Positions 24,781 through 33,754 of a stretch of 64,000 bases of DNA are shown here, piece after piece. The stretch lies in the NCBI GenBank assembly GCA_034006985.1, contig JAVERT010000002.1:124001-188000 (forward strand), read 5' to 3'. The stretch's first letter is position 1. Each line of letters opens with the position of its first letter. A program made the position numbers and the translations under genes. This stretch comes from Gudongella sp034006985. GTDB taxonomy: Bacteria; Bacillota; Clostridia; Tissierellales; Tissierellaceae. A model generated the notes under the pieces. It was not told the DNA's origin, made no database searches, and saw only the letters and a program-made list of their open reading frames with translations.

Positions 24781-24809
24781 TTGACGTAAATAAAGGCTTA
24801 TGATATAAT
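24781..24809 (+). promoter_or_regulatory. promoter of rpoB-rpoC
   Basis: TTGACG at 24781-24786 and TATAAT at 24804-24809 have a 17-base spacer. The 5' leader to rpoB is about 130 bases. Confidence 0.88.
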
Positions 24810-24896
24810 AATATATTGCATACTAATGTTTATAATGGGATTGTTATGAAGGTAATTAGATTGCGTTATAAACATAGGACTGACGAGTTGATACTA

Positions 24897-24916
24897 CCAA
24901 AAGCTAGGGCTTTTGG
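24897..24916 (+). promoter_or_regulatory. hairpin in the rpoB leader
   Basis: CCAAAAGC and GCTTTTGG form a perfect 8-bp stem around TAGG, followed by CTATTTTAG. It lies 31 bases before the rpoB start. It is a possible pause or attenuation site, but the T run is poor. Confidence 0.5.
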
Positions 24917-24947
24917 CTATTTTAGTTTAATGAGGGGTGAAGTTTTA

Positions 24948-27900
24948 ATGGTACATCCTGTAACATTTGGTAAGCGGGTCAGGATGAGTTACTCCCGCAT
25001 CGATGAAGTATTAGATCTTCCTGATCTGATAGAAGTACAGAAATCGTCATACGATTGGTTCTTATCAGAAGGTTTAAGAGAGGTTTTTGACGACATATCA
25101 CCTATCCAAGATTATACAGGCAATCTTATTTTGGAGTTTGTAGATTATCATATTGAGGATCAGATTAAATATGATGAAAACGAAGCAAGGGAAAGAGATG
25201 CTAATTATTCTGCGCCTTTAAAAGTTAAGGTGAGATTAATAAACAAGGAGACTGGAGAAGTTAAAGAACAAGAAGTATTTATGGGCGACATGCCACTTAT
25301 GACTGAAAAAGGAACATTTATCATAAATGGTGCTGAGAGAGTTGTCGTAAGTCAGCTAGTACGTTCTCCCGGGGTTTATTTTGTTGAGTCAATAGACAAA
25401 ACAGGAAAGAGTCTTTTTTCTTCTACTTTAATTCCAAACAGAGGTGCGTGGCTTGAATACGAAACTGATTCTAATGATATTGTTTATGTAAGAATTGACA
25501 GAACTAGAAAAGTTCCAATTACTACATTGATGAGAGCATTAAAGATATCATCAGATAGTGAGATCATTGAGGTGTTGGGTGAATCAGAGCATATTTTATC
25601 CACCATTGAGAAGGATACTACTAAGACGGAAGAAGAAGCACTAATCGAAATATACAAAAGATTAAGACCAGGAGAACCACCGACAGTTGATAGTGCAAAA
25701 AGTCTTTTGAACAATCTGTTTTTTGATCCTAGAAGATATGATTTAGCTAAGGTTGGTAGGTATAAGTTTAATAAAAAATTATCACTGTACAATAGAATTA
25801 CTGGAAACAAAGCGGCTCATGACATAATTAATCCTTTAACAGGTGAAATATTTGTTGAAAAAGGAGAAAAAATTACTAGAGATAAAGCTATTGAGATTGA
25901 AAATAGCGGAATAAATACAGTAAAACTATTAGTTGAAGATAATAAGGAAATCAAAGTACTAGGAAACAATTTTGTAAATGGGGCTGCTTTTAATCTGGAT
26001 TTCTCACTTGTAGAGTTTGGGTTAAAAGAAAAAGTTTATTATCCTCTTATGAAAGAGTTAATAGAATTATATCCTGATACTGAGGAATTAAAAGCAGCAA
26101 TAAAAGAGCGAATTAAGGAATTATCTCCAAAACATATTATTATAGATGATATTATTGCAAGTATTAACTACGAATTTAATCTATTTAGTAAAATTGGAAT
26201 AACGGATGATATAGATCATTTAGGAAATAGAAGATTAAGAAGTGTTGGTGAACTACTTCAAAACCAGTTTAGAATTGGATTGGCTAGAATGGAAAGAGTA
26301 GTTAGAGAAAGAATGACTATACAAGATATAGAAGTTGCAACACCACAAGCGTTAATAAACATAAGACCAGTTGTTGCATCAATAAAAGAGTTCTTTGGAA
26401 GCAGTCAGTTATCACAGTTTATGGACCAGACAAATCCACTAGCAGAACTTACACATAAAAGAAGAATGTCTGCATTAGGACCTGGTGGTTTAAGCAGAGA
26501 TAGAGCAGGCTTTGAAGTTAGAGATGTTCACAACTCACATTATGGTAGAATGTGCCCTATTGAAACACCTGAGGGACCTAATATTGGATTGATAACATCT
26601 TTGACAACTTATGCGAGAATTAATGAATATGGTTTTATTGAAGCGCCATATAGAAAAGTTGAAAAAGGACATGTAACTGGTAAAATAGATTATGTTACAG
26701 CAGATATTGAAGATGAACTTGTTATAGCTCAGTCTAACGAAAAATTAGATGGGAATAATACTTTTATTAATAATAGGATAGTCGCCAGAGGAAAGATGGG
26801 GGTTGTCGATATATTCCATCCAGATGATATTGAGTATATGGATGTTTCTCCCAAACAAATAGTATCAGTTGGTACTGCTATGATACCATTCCTTGAGAAT
26901 GATGATGCTAACAGAGCGCTGATGGGAGCTAACATGCAAAGACAGGCCGTGCCATTACTAAAGACAGAATCCCCTGTAATTGGTACAGGTATTGAGTATA
27001 AAGCAGCTAAAGATTCTGGAGTAGTAATTGTAGCTAAAGCTGATGGAATAATTGAAAAAGTATCAGCAGATGAAATAACTGTTAGAAGAGATATTGATTC
27101 ACAAGTTGATAGATATAAATTGTTAAAATTCAAAAGATCAAACCAAGGTACAAGTATAAATCAAAGACCAATTGTTAAGCAAGGAGAAAGAATTAAAAAG
27201 TCTGATATTATTGCTGATGGGCCAAGTACTGAATTAGGTGAAATAGCTTTAGGTAAAAACCTATTGATAGCATTTATGACTTGGGAAGGTTACAATTACG
27301 AGGATGCAATTTTGCTTAATGAAAGATTGGTAATTGAGGATGTGTTAACTTCTGTTCATATTGAAGAATATGAGTCTGAGGCAAGAGATACAAAACTTGG
27401 AGCAGAAGAAATTACTAGAGATATTCCCAATGTTGGAGAAGAAATGCTTAAAGATCTAAATGAATTAGGAGTAATAAGGATCGGAGCTGAAGTTAAATCT
27501 GGAGATATACTTGTTGGGAAAGTTACGCCAAAAGGTGAAACGGAATTAACAGCAGAAGAAAGACTACTTCGTGCAATATTTGGAGAGAAAGCTCGTGAAG
27601 TAAGAGATACTTCTTTAAGAGTTCCTCATGGTGAAACTGGAATAATAGTTGATGTAAGGACTTATTCTAGAGAAAATGGAGATGAGCTTGCTCCTGGTGT
27701 AAACCAAATGGTTAGAGCTTATGTTGCAACTAAGAGAAAAATAAATGTTGGAGACAAGATGTGTGGTAGACATGGTAATAAAGGTGTAATATCTAGAATA
27801 TTGCCAGAAGAAGACATGCCATATATGCCAGATGGAACACCTGTAGATGTTGTTCTTAATCCACTTGGAGTACCTTCAAGGATGAATCTAGGACAAGTGC

Positions 27901-28694
27901 TAGAAGTACATCTAGGCTTGGCAGCAAAAAAACTAGGTATTCATATTACAACACCGGTATTTGACGGAGCAAACGAAGAAGACATAATGGATGCACTTAG
28001 AAGAGCTGAGTATCCTGAAAATGGCAAGATTGAACTTAGAGATGGAAGGACAGGAGACTCATTTGCAAATCCTGTAACTGTTGGATATATGTATATGCTA
28101 AAACTTCATCATCTAGTTGACGATAAAATTCATGCTAGATCAACAGGACCTTATTCCCTAGTAACACAACAACCATTAGGTGGTAAAGCTCAATTTGGTG
28201 GACAAAGATTCGGCGAGATGGAAGTTTGGGCATTAGAAGCTTATGGTGCTGCTCATACTCTACAAGAAATTTTAACTGTGAAATCTGATGATATAGTTGG
28301 AAGAGTAAAAACTTATGAAGCTATTGTCAAAGGCGAGAATATTCCTGAGCCAGGGATACCAGAATCTTTCAAGGTTTTAATCAAAGAATTGCAGAGTTTG
28401 GCACTTGATATAAAAGTAATAGGCGAAGAAATCGGTGAAATAGAGCTTAAAGAGTCTATAGATGATGATATTGCGAGCTTTGATTTAATAAGTGAAAGCA
28501 CGACTCGAGAAAAAATATTTGTTGATGACTCAGGAGAAGACTTTGATGATGACTTACCAGGGAAAAGATCTAGAATCAAAGAAAAATTAGTAATGGATGT
28601 TCCTGAAGGATTCTCAATTAAAGAAAAAGATGAAGATATATCGGAGTTAGATTTAGTAACTGAAGATGATTCAGATGATGAGACAATAGATTAA
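24948..28694 (+). CDS. rpoB: RNA polymerase beta subunit
   Basis: The 1248-residue beta subunit opens with MVHPVTFGKRVRMSYSRIDE, matching the family start. GAGGGGTGA 7 bases upstream supports ATG 24948 although the frame is open to 24816. The central FGSSQLSQFMDQTNPLAELT segment (about residues 483-502) has unaltered rifampicin-pocket residues. PIETPEGPNIGLI and MCGRHGNKGVIS, the active-site regions, are intact. After the usual end near KELQSLALDIKVIGE there is an extra acidic tail of roughly 95 residues rich in D/E. Partner of rpoC, 36 bases downstream. Confidence 0.98.
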   Translation: MVHPVTFGKRVRMSYSRIDEVLDLPDLIEVQKSSYDWFLSEGLREVFDDISPIQDYTGNLILEFVDYHIEDQIKYDENEARERDANYSAPLKVKVRLINKETGEVKEQEVFMGDMPLMTEKGTFIINGAERVVVSQLVRSPGVYFVESIDKTGKSLFSSTLIPNRGAWLEYETDSNDIVYVRIDRTRKVPITTLMRALKISSDSEIIEVLGESEHILSTIEKDTTKTEEEALIEIYKRLRPGEPPTVDSAKSLLNNLFFDPRRYDLAKVGRYKFNKKLSLYNRITGNKAAHDIINPLTGEIFVEKGEKITRDKAIEIENSGINTVKLLVEDNKEIKVLGNNFVNGAAFNLDFSLVEFGLKEKVYYPLMKELIELYPDTEELKAAIKERIKELSPKHIIIDDIIASINYEFNLFSKIGITDDIDHLGNRRLRSVGELLQNQFRIGLARMERVVRERMTIQDIEVATPQALINIRPVVASIKEFFGSSQLSQFMDQTNPLAELTHKRRMSALGPGGLSRDRAGFEVRDVHNSHYGRMCPIETPEGPNIGLITSLTTYARINEYGFIEAPYRKVEKGHVTGKIDYVTADIEDELVIAQSNEKLDGNNTFINNRIVARGKMGVVDIFHPDDIEYMDVSPKQIVSVGTAMIPFLENDDANRALMGANMQRQAVPLLKTESPVIGTGIEYKAAKDSGVVIVAKADGIIEKVSADEITVRRDIDSQVDRYKLLKFKRSNQGTSINQRPIVKQGERIKKSDIIADGPSTELGEIALGKNLLIAFMTWEGYNYEDAILLNERLVIEDVLTSVHIEEYESEARDTKLGAEEITRDIPNVGEEMLKDLNELGVIRIGAEVKSGDILVGKVTPKGETELTAEERLLRAIFGEKAREVRDTSLRVPHGETGIIVDVRTYSRENGDELAPGVNQMVRAYVATKRKINVGDKMCGRHGNKGVISRILPEEDMPYMPDGTPVDVVLNPLGVPSRMNLGQVLEVHLGLAAKKLGIHITTPVFDGANEEDIMDALRRAEYPENGKIELRDGRTGDSFANPVTVGYMYMLKLHHLVDDKIHARSTGPYSLVTQQPLGGKAQFGGQRFGEMEVWALEAYGAAHTLQEILTVKSDDIVGRVKTYEAIVKGENIPEPGIPESFKVLIKELQSLALDIKVIGEEIGEIELKESIDDDIASFDLISESTTREKIFVDDSGEDFDDDLPGKRSRIKEKLVMDVPEGFSIKEKDEDISELDLVTEDDSDDETID

Positions 28695-28730
28695 TAGTTA
28701 TTACTTTAAGATGAAAGGAGAGAACGCTCC

Positions 28731-31700
28731 TTGTTTGAACAAAATACTTTTGATTCAATAAAAATTGGGCTAGCCTCACCAGAAAAGATAAGACAATGGT
28801 CTAAAGGAGAGGTTAAAAAACCTGAAACCATTAATTACAGAACACTAAAGCCTGAAAAGGAAGGGTTATTCTGTGAGAAAATATTTGGACCAACAAAAGA
28901 CTGGGAATGTCATTGTGGTAAGTACAAGAGAGTTAGATATAAAGGTGTAGTATGTGATAGATGTGGGGTAGAGGTTACTAAGGCAAAGGTAAGACGAGAA
29001 AGACTTGGTCATATAGAACTTGCAGCACCAGTATCTCACATATGGTATTTTAAAGGTATACCTAGTAGAATGGGACTTATACTTGATATGAGCCCAAGAG
29101 CACTAGAAAAAATACTGTACTTTGCATCCTATGTAGTTATAGAACCTGGCGATACATCTATGTATGAAAAACAACTTTTAACAGAAACCGAATACAGAGA
29201 TGCAGTGGATAAATATCATAATAAATTTAAAGCTAAAATGGGTGCTGAAGCCATAAGAGATCTTTTAGGAAAGATAGATGTTGAGAAAGAATCCGTTGAA
29301 CTAAGGACTCAGTTAAAAGATGCTTCAGGACAGAAAAAAATCCGAATTACAAGAAGATTAGAGGTTATTGAGGCCTTTAGACTTTCTGGGAATAAACCTG
29401 AGTGGATGGTTTTAGATGTTATACCAGTAATACCTCCTGATTTAAGACCAATGGTTCAACTAGATGGTGGTAGGTTTGCAACATCGGATTTAAATGATTT
29501 GTATAGAAGGGTTATTAATAGAAATAACCGATTAAAAAGATTACTTGATCTAGGAGCACCCGATATCATTGTTAGAAATGAAAAAAGAATGCTTCAGGAA
29601 GCTGTAGATGCTCTTATCGATAACGGCAGAAGAGGAAGACCAGTTACAGGTCCTGGTAACAGACCGCTTAAGTCTTTATCGGATATGCTAAAAGGTAAAC
29701 AAGGAAGATTTAGACAAAACTTACTAGGCAAAAGGGTAGACTATTCAGGGCGTTCTGTTATTGTTGTAGGGCCTGAATTGAAGTTTTACCAATGTGGACT
29801 TCCTAAAACTATGGCACTAGAACTTTTCAAACCATTTGTTATGAAAAAACTTGTATCAGAGGGACATGCTCATAATATTAAATCTGCAAAGAGAATGGTG
29901 GAGAGAGTAAAATCTCAAGTTTGGGATGTATTAGAAGAAGTTATAAAGGACCACCCTGTATTACTAAACAGGGCACCTACGTTACACAGATTAGGAATTC
30001 AAGCTTTTGAGCCTGTCTTAGTAGAGGGTAAAGCTATAAAACTTCATCCACTTGTATGTACTGCTTACAATGCAGATTTTGATGGAGACCAAATGGCAGT
30101 CCATGTTCCGCTTTCTACCGAAGCACAAGCAGAAGCAAGATTATTGATGTTGTCTACTAACAACATATTGGCACCAAAAGATGGTAAGCCAATAACAACA
30201 CCTTCTCAGGATATGGTATTAGGGAGTTATTATTTAACTGTTGATAGACCAGGAGAAATTGGTGAAGGCAAGATGTTTAAGGATTACGATGAAATGTTGC
30301 ATGCCTATGCAAATGGGGATGTGGGTATTCATGCAAGAGTAAAAGTTAGACTAAAATCAGATAAAAACGATAGAGGACATATTGTAGAAAGTACTGTTGG
30401 TAGATTTATATTTAATGAGCATATACCTCAAGACTTGGGTTTCGTAAACAGAGACGAAAGACCATTTGATCTTGAAATTGACAAATATGTAGATAAAAAG
30501 ACTCTAGGTGTTATAATCGATAAATGTTTTAGAAGACATGGAAACTCTGTAACAGCAGATATATTAGACCATATTAAGACTATGGGCTTTAAATACTCAA
30601 CTGTTGGTGCGATTTCAATATCGATGGCAGATGTTATCATTCCACCTGAAAAATACACTCTCGTAAAATTAGCAGAAGAAAAAGTTGATGGATTAGAGAA
30701 GTCTTATAGAAGAGGTCTTATTTCTGATGAAGAGAGATATGAAAGAGTAATAGAGACTTGGAATGATACTACAGAAGATGTAACAAATGTATTAATGAAA
30801 AACCTAGATCCGATGAATAATATATATGTAATGGCTATATCTGGAGCAAGGGGTAGTAAAAACCAGATTAGACAGCTTGGTGGGATGCGTGGTCTTATGG
30901 CCAGTGCTTCTGGAAGGACTATAGAAGTTCCAATAAAGGCAAACTTTAGAGAAGGACTTTCTGTATTAGAGTTCTTTATATCAACGCATGGTTCTAGAAA
31001 GGGACTTGCAGATACAGCACTAAGAACAGCTGACTCAGGTTATTTAACAAGAAGACTTGTGGATGTAAGTCAAGATGTAATTGTTAGAGAAAAAGATTGT
31101 GGTACAGATCAATATTTCTTAGTAAAAGAATATGCAGATGGCAAGGAAGTTTTAGAAGAATTAAAAGATAGATTAGATGGAAGATTTTCATTTGAAGATA
31201 TATTAAATCCAGAAACAGGGGAAGTAATTGTTAAAGCTAACCAAATGATTACTGATAAACAAGCAGAATTTATAGAAGCAATTGGTATAAAAGAAGTAAA
31301 GGTAAGATCAGTATTAGGATGTAAAGCTAAATTTGGAGTTTGTGCTCATTGTTATGGAAGAAACCTTGCAACAGGTAAAGAGGTAAATATTGGTGAAGCA
31401 GTTGGAATAATAGCAGCTCAATCAATTGGAGAACCAGGAACACAGCTTACGATGAGAACTTTCCATACAGGAGGAGTTGCAGCAGCGGTCGATATAACTC
31501 AAGGTTTGCCAAGGGTTGAAGAGCTTTTTGAAGCAAGAAAACCAAAAGGACTAGCAGTTATATCCGAGCTTGATGGAGTTGTAAGTATAAGCGATAATAA
31601 ACGTAAAAAAGAGATAACAATAACTTCTGAAAGTGGAGAAACTGCAGTATATAATATAGTCTTTGGTTCTAGAATAAAAGTTAAGCCTGGAGATGTTATA

Positions 31701-32294
31701 GAAGCAGGTGATGAACTAACAGAGGGCTCTGTAAATCCTCACGATATCTTGAAAATAAAAGGTATGAAGGGTGTACAAAACTATATTGTAAAAGAGGTTC
31801 AAAGAGTTTATAGATTACAAGGTGTAGATATAAATGATAAGCACATTGAGATAATTGTAAGACAGATGCTTTCTAAAGTTAAAATAGAGAGTTCAGGAGA
31901 CACTGCAATGCTTCCGGGTAGTTTGGTTAATGCGAGTGATTTTGAAAAAGCTAATATTAAAGCTAAAGAAGAAGGATTGATTCCTGCTGTAGGAATGATG
32001 ATTTTACTTGGAATTACTAAGGCGTCACTTGCAACTGATTCTTTCTTATCAGCAGCTTCATTCCAAGAAACAACTAGAGTTTTGACCGAAGCGGCGATAA
32101 AAGGTAAAGAAGATTTCTTAGTGGGATTAAAAGAAAATGTTATAATAGGAAAATTGATTCCTGCAGGAACAGGTATGAGAAGATATAACAATGTAGAAAT
32201 AATTAATGAAGAGCCAGATGATACGGATGATGTTGAGTTTAGTGAAGATAAACAAGAAATAGAGAAACCAATGGATGTAAACCTTGAAGTTTAA
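28731..32294 (+). CDS. rpoC: RNA polymerase beta' subunit
   Basis: The 1187-residue product has the N-terminal zinc site (CHCGKYKR... CDRCGVEV), the catalytic NADFDGDQMA triad that holds magnesium, the bridge-helix/trigger-loop region (QSIGEPGTQLTMRTFHTGG) and a second cysteine cluster (CKAKFGVCAHCYG). The start is TTG 28731, 10 bases after AAAGGAG. Confidence 0.98.
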   Translation: MFEQNTFDSIKIGLASPEKIRQWSKGEVKKPETINYRTLKPEKEGLFCEKIFGPTKDWECHCGKYKRVRYKGVVCDRCGVEVTKAKVRRERLGHIELAAPVSHIWYFKGIPSRMGLILDMSPRALEKILYFASYVVIEPGDTSMYEKQLLTETEYRDAVDKYHNKFKAKMGAEAIRDLLGKIDVEKESVELRTQLKDASGQKKIRITRRLEVIEAFRLSGNKPEWMVLDVIPVIPPDLRPMVQLDGGRFATSDLNDLYRRVINRNNRLKRLLDLGAPDIIVRNEKRMLQEAVDALIDNGRRGRPVTGPGNRPLKSLSDMLKGKQGRFRQNLLGKRVDYSGRSVIVVGPELKFYQCGLPKTMALELFKPFVMKKLVSEGHAHNIKSAKRMVERVKSQVWDVLEEVIKDHPVLLNRAPTLHRLGIQAFEPVLVEGKAIKLHPLVCTAYNADFDGDQMAVHVPLSTEAQAEARLLMLSTNNILAPKDGKPITTPSQDMVLGSYYLTVDRPGEIGEGKMFKDYDEMLHAYANGDVGIHARVKVRLKSDKNDRGHIVESTVGRFIFNEHIPQDLGFVNRDERPFDLEIDKYVDKKTLGVIIDKCFRRHGNSVTADILDHIKTMGFKYSTVGAISISMADVIIPPEKYTLVKLAEEKVDGLEKSYRRGLISDEERYERVIETWNDTTEDVTNVLMKNLDPMNNIYVMAISGARGSKNQIRQLGGMRGLMASASGRTIEVPIKANFREGLSVLEFFISTHGSRKGLADTALRTADSGYLTRRLVDVSQDVIVREKDCGTDQYFLVKEYADGKEVLEELKDRLDGRFSFEDILNPETGEVIVKANQMITDKQAEFIEAIGIKEVKVRSVLGCKAKFGVCAHCYGRNLATGKEVNIGEAVGIIAAQSIGEPGTQLTMRTFHTGGVAAAVDITQGLPRVEELFEARKPKGLAVISELDGVVSISDNKRKKEITITSESGETAVYNIVFGSRIKVKPGDVIEAGDELTEGSVNPHDILKIKGMKGVQNYIVKEVQRVYRLQGVDINDKHIEIIVRQMLSKVKIESSGDTAMLPGSLVNASDFEKANIKAKEEGLIPAVGMMILLGITKASLATDSFLSAASFQETTRVLTEAAIKGKEDFLVGLKENVIIGKLIPAGTGMRRYNNVEIINEEPDDTDDVEFSEDKQEIEKPMDVNLEV

Positions 32295-32307
32295 GGTTAA
32301 AAATTAG

Positions 32308-32336
32308 TTGACACTGAAAACCTCAAGTGTTAAAAT
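32308..32336 (+). promoter_or_regulatory. promoter of the str operon
   Basis: TTGACA at 32308-32313 and TAAAAT at 32331-32336 with a 17-base spacer lie 13 bases after the rpoC stop. Confidence 0.85.
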
Positions 32337-32373
32337 ATTGTAGTGTGCAAACTTTGGAAGATCTTGATGGCAT

Positions 32374-32417
32374 AGAGATTATGTGTTCTAGTGATCACAT
32401 AATCTCTAGCATGTTTT
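32374..32417 (+). promoter_or_regulatory. strong hairpin in the str-operon leader (terminator-like)
   Basis: AGAGATTATGTG (32374-32385) and CACATAATCTCT (32396-32407) form a perfect 12-bp stem. CAT/ATG can extend it across a 3-base bulge before TTTT at 32414-32417. It stands between the promoter and the first gene, so it may attenuate str-operon transcription. Confidence 0.65.
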
Positions 32418-32432
32418 AAGAAGGAGAAAAGT

Positions 32433-32681
32433 ATGCTTATAAAATTGAGTCAAAACGAGAAAGTAGTAGGAGCAAAACAGGTAAAAAGAGCCCTATCTAA
32501 TTCGGAAGTAGAAGTAGTATTTATAGCTTTAGATGCTGATAGAAACGTAACTGATGAAATAGTTGAACTCTCTAAAGAAAAAGAAGTTCACATTCAGTAT
32601 GTAGAAAAAATGCAAGACTTGGGTGAAGCCTGTGGGATTGATATTAATGCAGCAGTGGCTGCGTTATTAAATAAAAATTAG
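32433..32681 (+). CDS. rplGB: L7Ae-family K-turn binding ribosomal protein (YbxF-like)
   Basis: The 82-residue protein of the L7Ae/L30e fold has VGAKQVKRAL at the RNA-binding face, VFIALDAD and EACGIDINAAVAALL at the C-terminus. Bacillus YbxF and YlxQ bind kink-turn RNAs. The position between rpoC and rpsL is standard for Firmicutes. The ribosomal role is inferred, since homologues are not essential parts of the ribosome. Confidence 0.9.
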   Translation: MLIKLSQNEKVVGAKQVKRALSNSEVEVVFIALDADRNVTDEIVELSKEKEVHIQYVEKMQDLGEACGIDINAAVAALLNKN

Positions 32682-32695
32682 AAGGAGGTGCCTTA

Positions 32696-33115
32696 ATGCC
32701 AACTATCAACCAACTCATAAAAAAGGGCAGAAAAAAGGTGGTATACAAATCAAAATCACCAGCTCTTGGAGTAAATCTTAACACACTTAAAAAGAGGGAA
32801 ACTGAATCTCATTCACCCCAAAAAAGAGGTGTATGTGTTGCTGTAAGAACTGTAACCCCTAAGAAGCCTAACTCAGCGCTAAGAAAAGTTGCAAGAGTAA
32901 GACTTACAAACGGATTAGAAGTAGCAGCTTATATACCAGGAATAGGACACAATTTGCAAGAGCATAGTGTTGTATTAATAAGAGGTGGAAGAGTAAAAGA
33001 CCTTCCGGGTGTTAGATATCATATTGTGAGAGGTACTTTAGATACTGCTGGTGTCGATAAAAGACAACAATCAAGATCTAAATATGGTGCTAAGAGACCA
33101 AAGGTTAAGAAGTAA
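32696..33115 (+). CDS. rpsL: 30S ribosomal protein S12
   Basis: The 139-residue product has TVTPKKPNSALRKVARVRL and GGRVKDLPGVRYHIVRGTLD, the decoding-site loops. Both lysines linked to streptomycin sensitivity elsewhere are in the unmodified state. AAGGAGGTG precedes the ATG. Confidence 0.98.
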   Translation: MPTINQLIKKGRKKVVYKSKSPALGVNLNTLKKRETESHSPQKRGVCVAVRTVTPKKPNSALRKVARVRLTNGLEVAAYIPGIGHNLQEHSVVLIRGGRVKDLPGVRYHIVRGTLDTAGVDKRQQSRSKYGAKRPKVKK

Positions 33116-33226
33116 GAATCAGTGCTTGAAATGCTAAATAATACTTTAATATAGATGCATTTTGAGGCACAACGGCTAAGGCCGAGTACCAATGAATTTA
33201 CTCTATATAGTAAGGAGGGAAGAAAA

Positions 33227-33697
33227 GTGCCTAGAAAAGGACATATACCAAAAAGAGAAGTAATGCCAGATCCAATTTATAATGATGTGGTAGTAACAAA
33301 ATTAGTTAATTCAATAATGTTAGATGGTAAAAAAGGAATTGCACAAAATATTGTATACGGCGCATTTGACTTCATTGCAGAAAAAACAGGTGAAGATCCA
33401 TTAGAGATTTTCTACAAAGCAATGAATAATATTATGCCAGTATTAGAGGTAAAAGCTAGAAGAATCGGTGGTGCAAACTATCAGGTTCCAATAGAGGTAA
33501 GAACAGATAGAAAAGAAACTCTTGGTTTGAGATGGTTAGTTAACTTTTCAAGAAAAAGAGGAGAAAAGACTATGGTAGAAAAACTTGCTAAAGAACTTAT
33601 GGATGCAGCTAATGGATTGGGAGCAAGTGTTAAGAAAAGAGAAGAAACACATAAAATGGCTGAAGCAAATAAGGCTTTTGCACACTACAGATTCTAG
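33227..33697 (+). CDS. rpsG: 30S ribosomal protein S7
   Basis: The 156-residue product starts PRKGHIPKREVMPDP, the family N-terminus. GTG 33227 follows TAAGGAGGGA at 9-base spacing, so the upstream in-frame extension to 33155 is not used. GGANYQVPIEVR and LGLRWLVNFSRKRGEKTM are diagnostic. S7 nucleates 30S head assembly. Confidence 0.97.
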   Translation: MPRKGHIPKREVMPDPIYNDVVVTKLVNSIMLDGKKGIAQNIVYGAFDFIAEKTGEDPLEIFYKAMNNIMPVLEVKARRIGGANYQVPIEVRTDRKETLGLRWLVNFSRKRGEKTMVEKLAKELMDAANGLGASVKKREETHKMAEANKAFAHYRF

Positions 33698-33754
33698 TAG
33701 AACATTTTTAATGTGCAATTGGGATTTAAGAGAAGTATGTAAGGAGGAAAAATT

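Noticed and set aside
24816..24947. Upstream in-frame extension of rpoB (44 codons)
   Set aside because: The RpoB family begins at MVHPV, a ribosome site precedes ATG 24948, and the region holds a leader hairpin and starts 7 bases after the -10 box.
32337..32432. T-box or kink-turn riboswitch ahead of the L7Ae-like gene
   Set aside because: No T-box core, and the only kink-turn hint lacks the paired GA/AG partner; kept only as an attenuator candidate.
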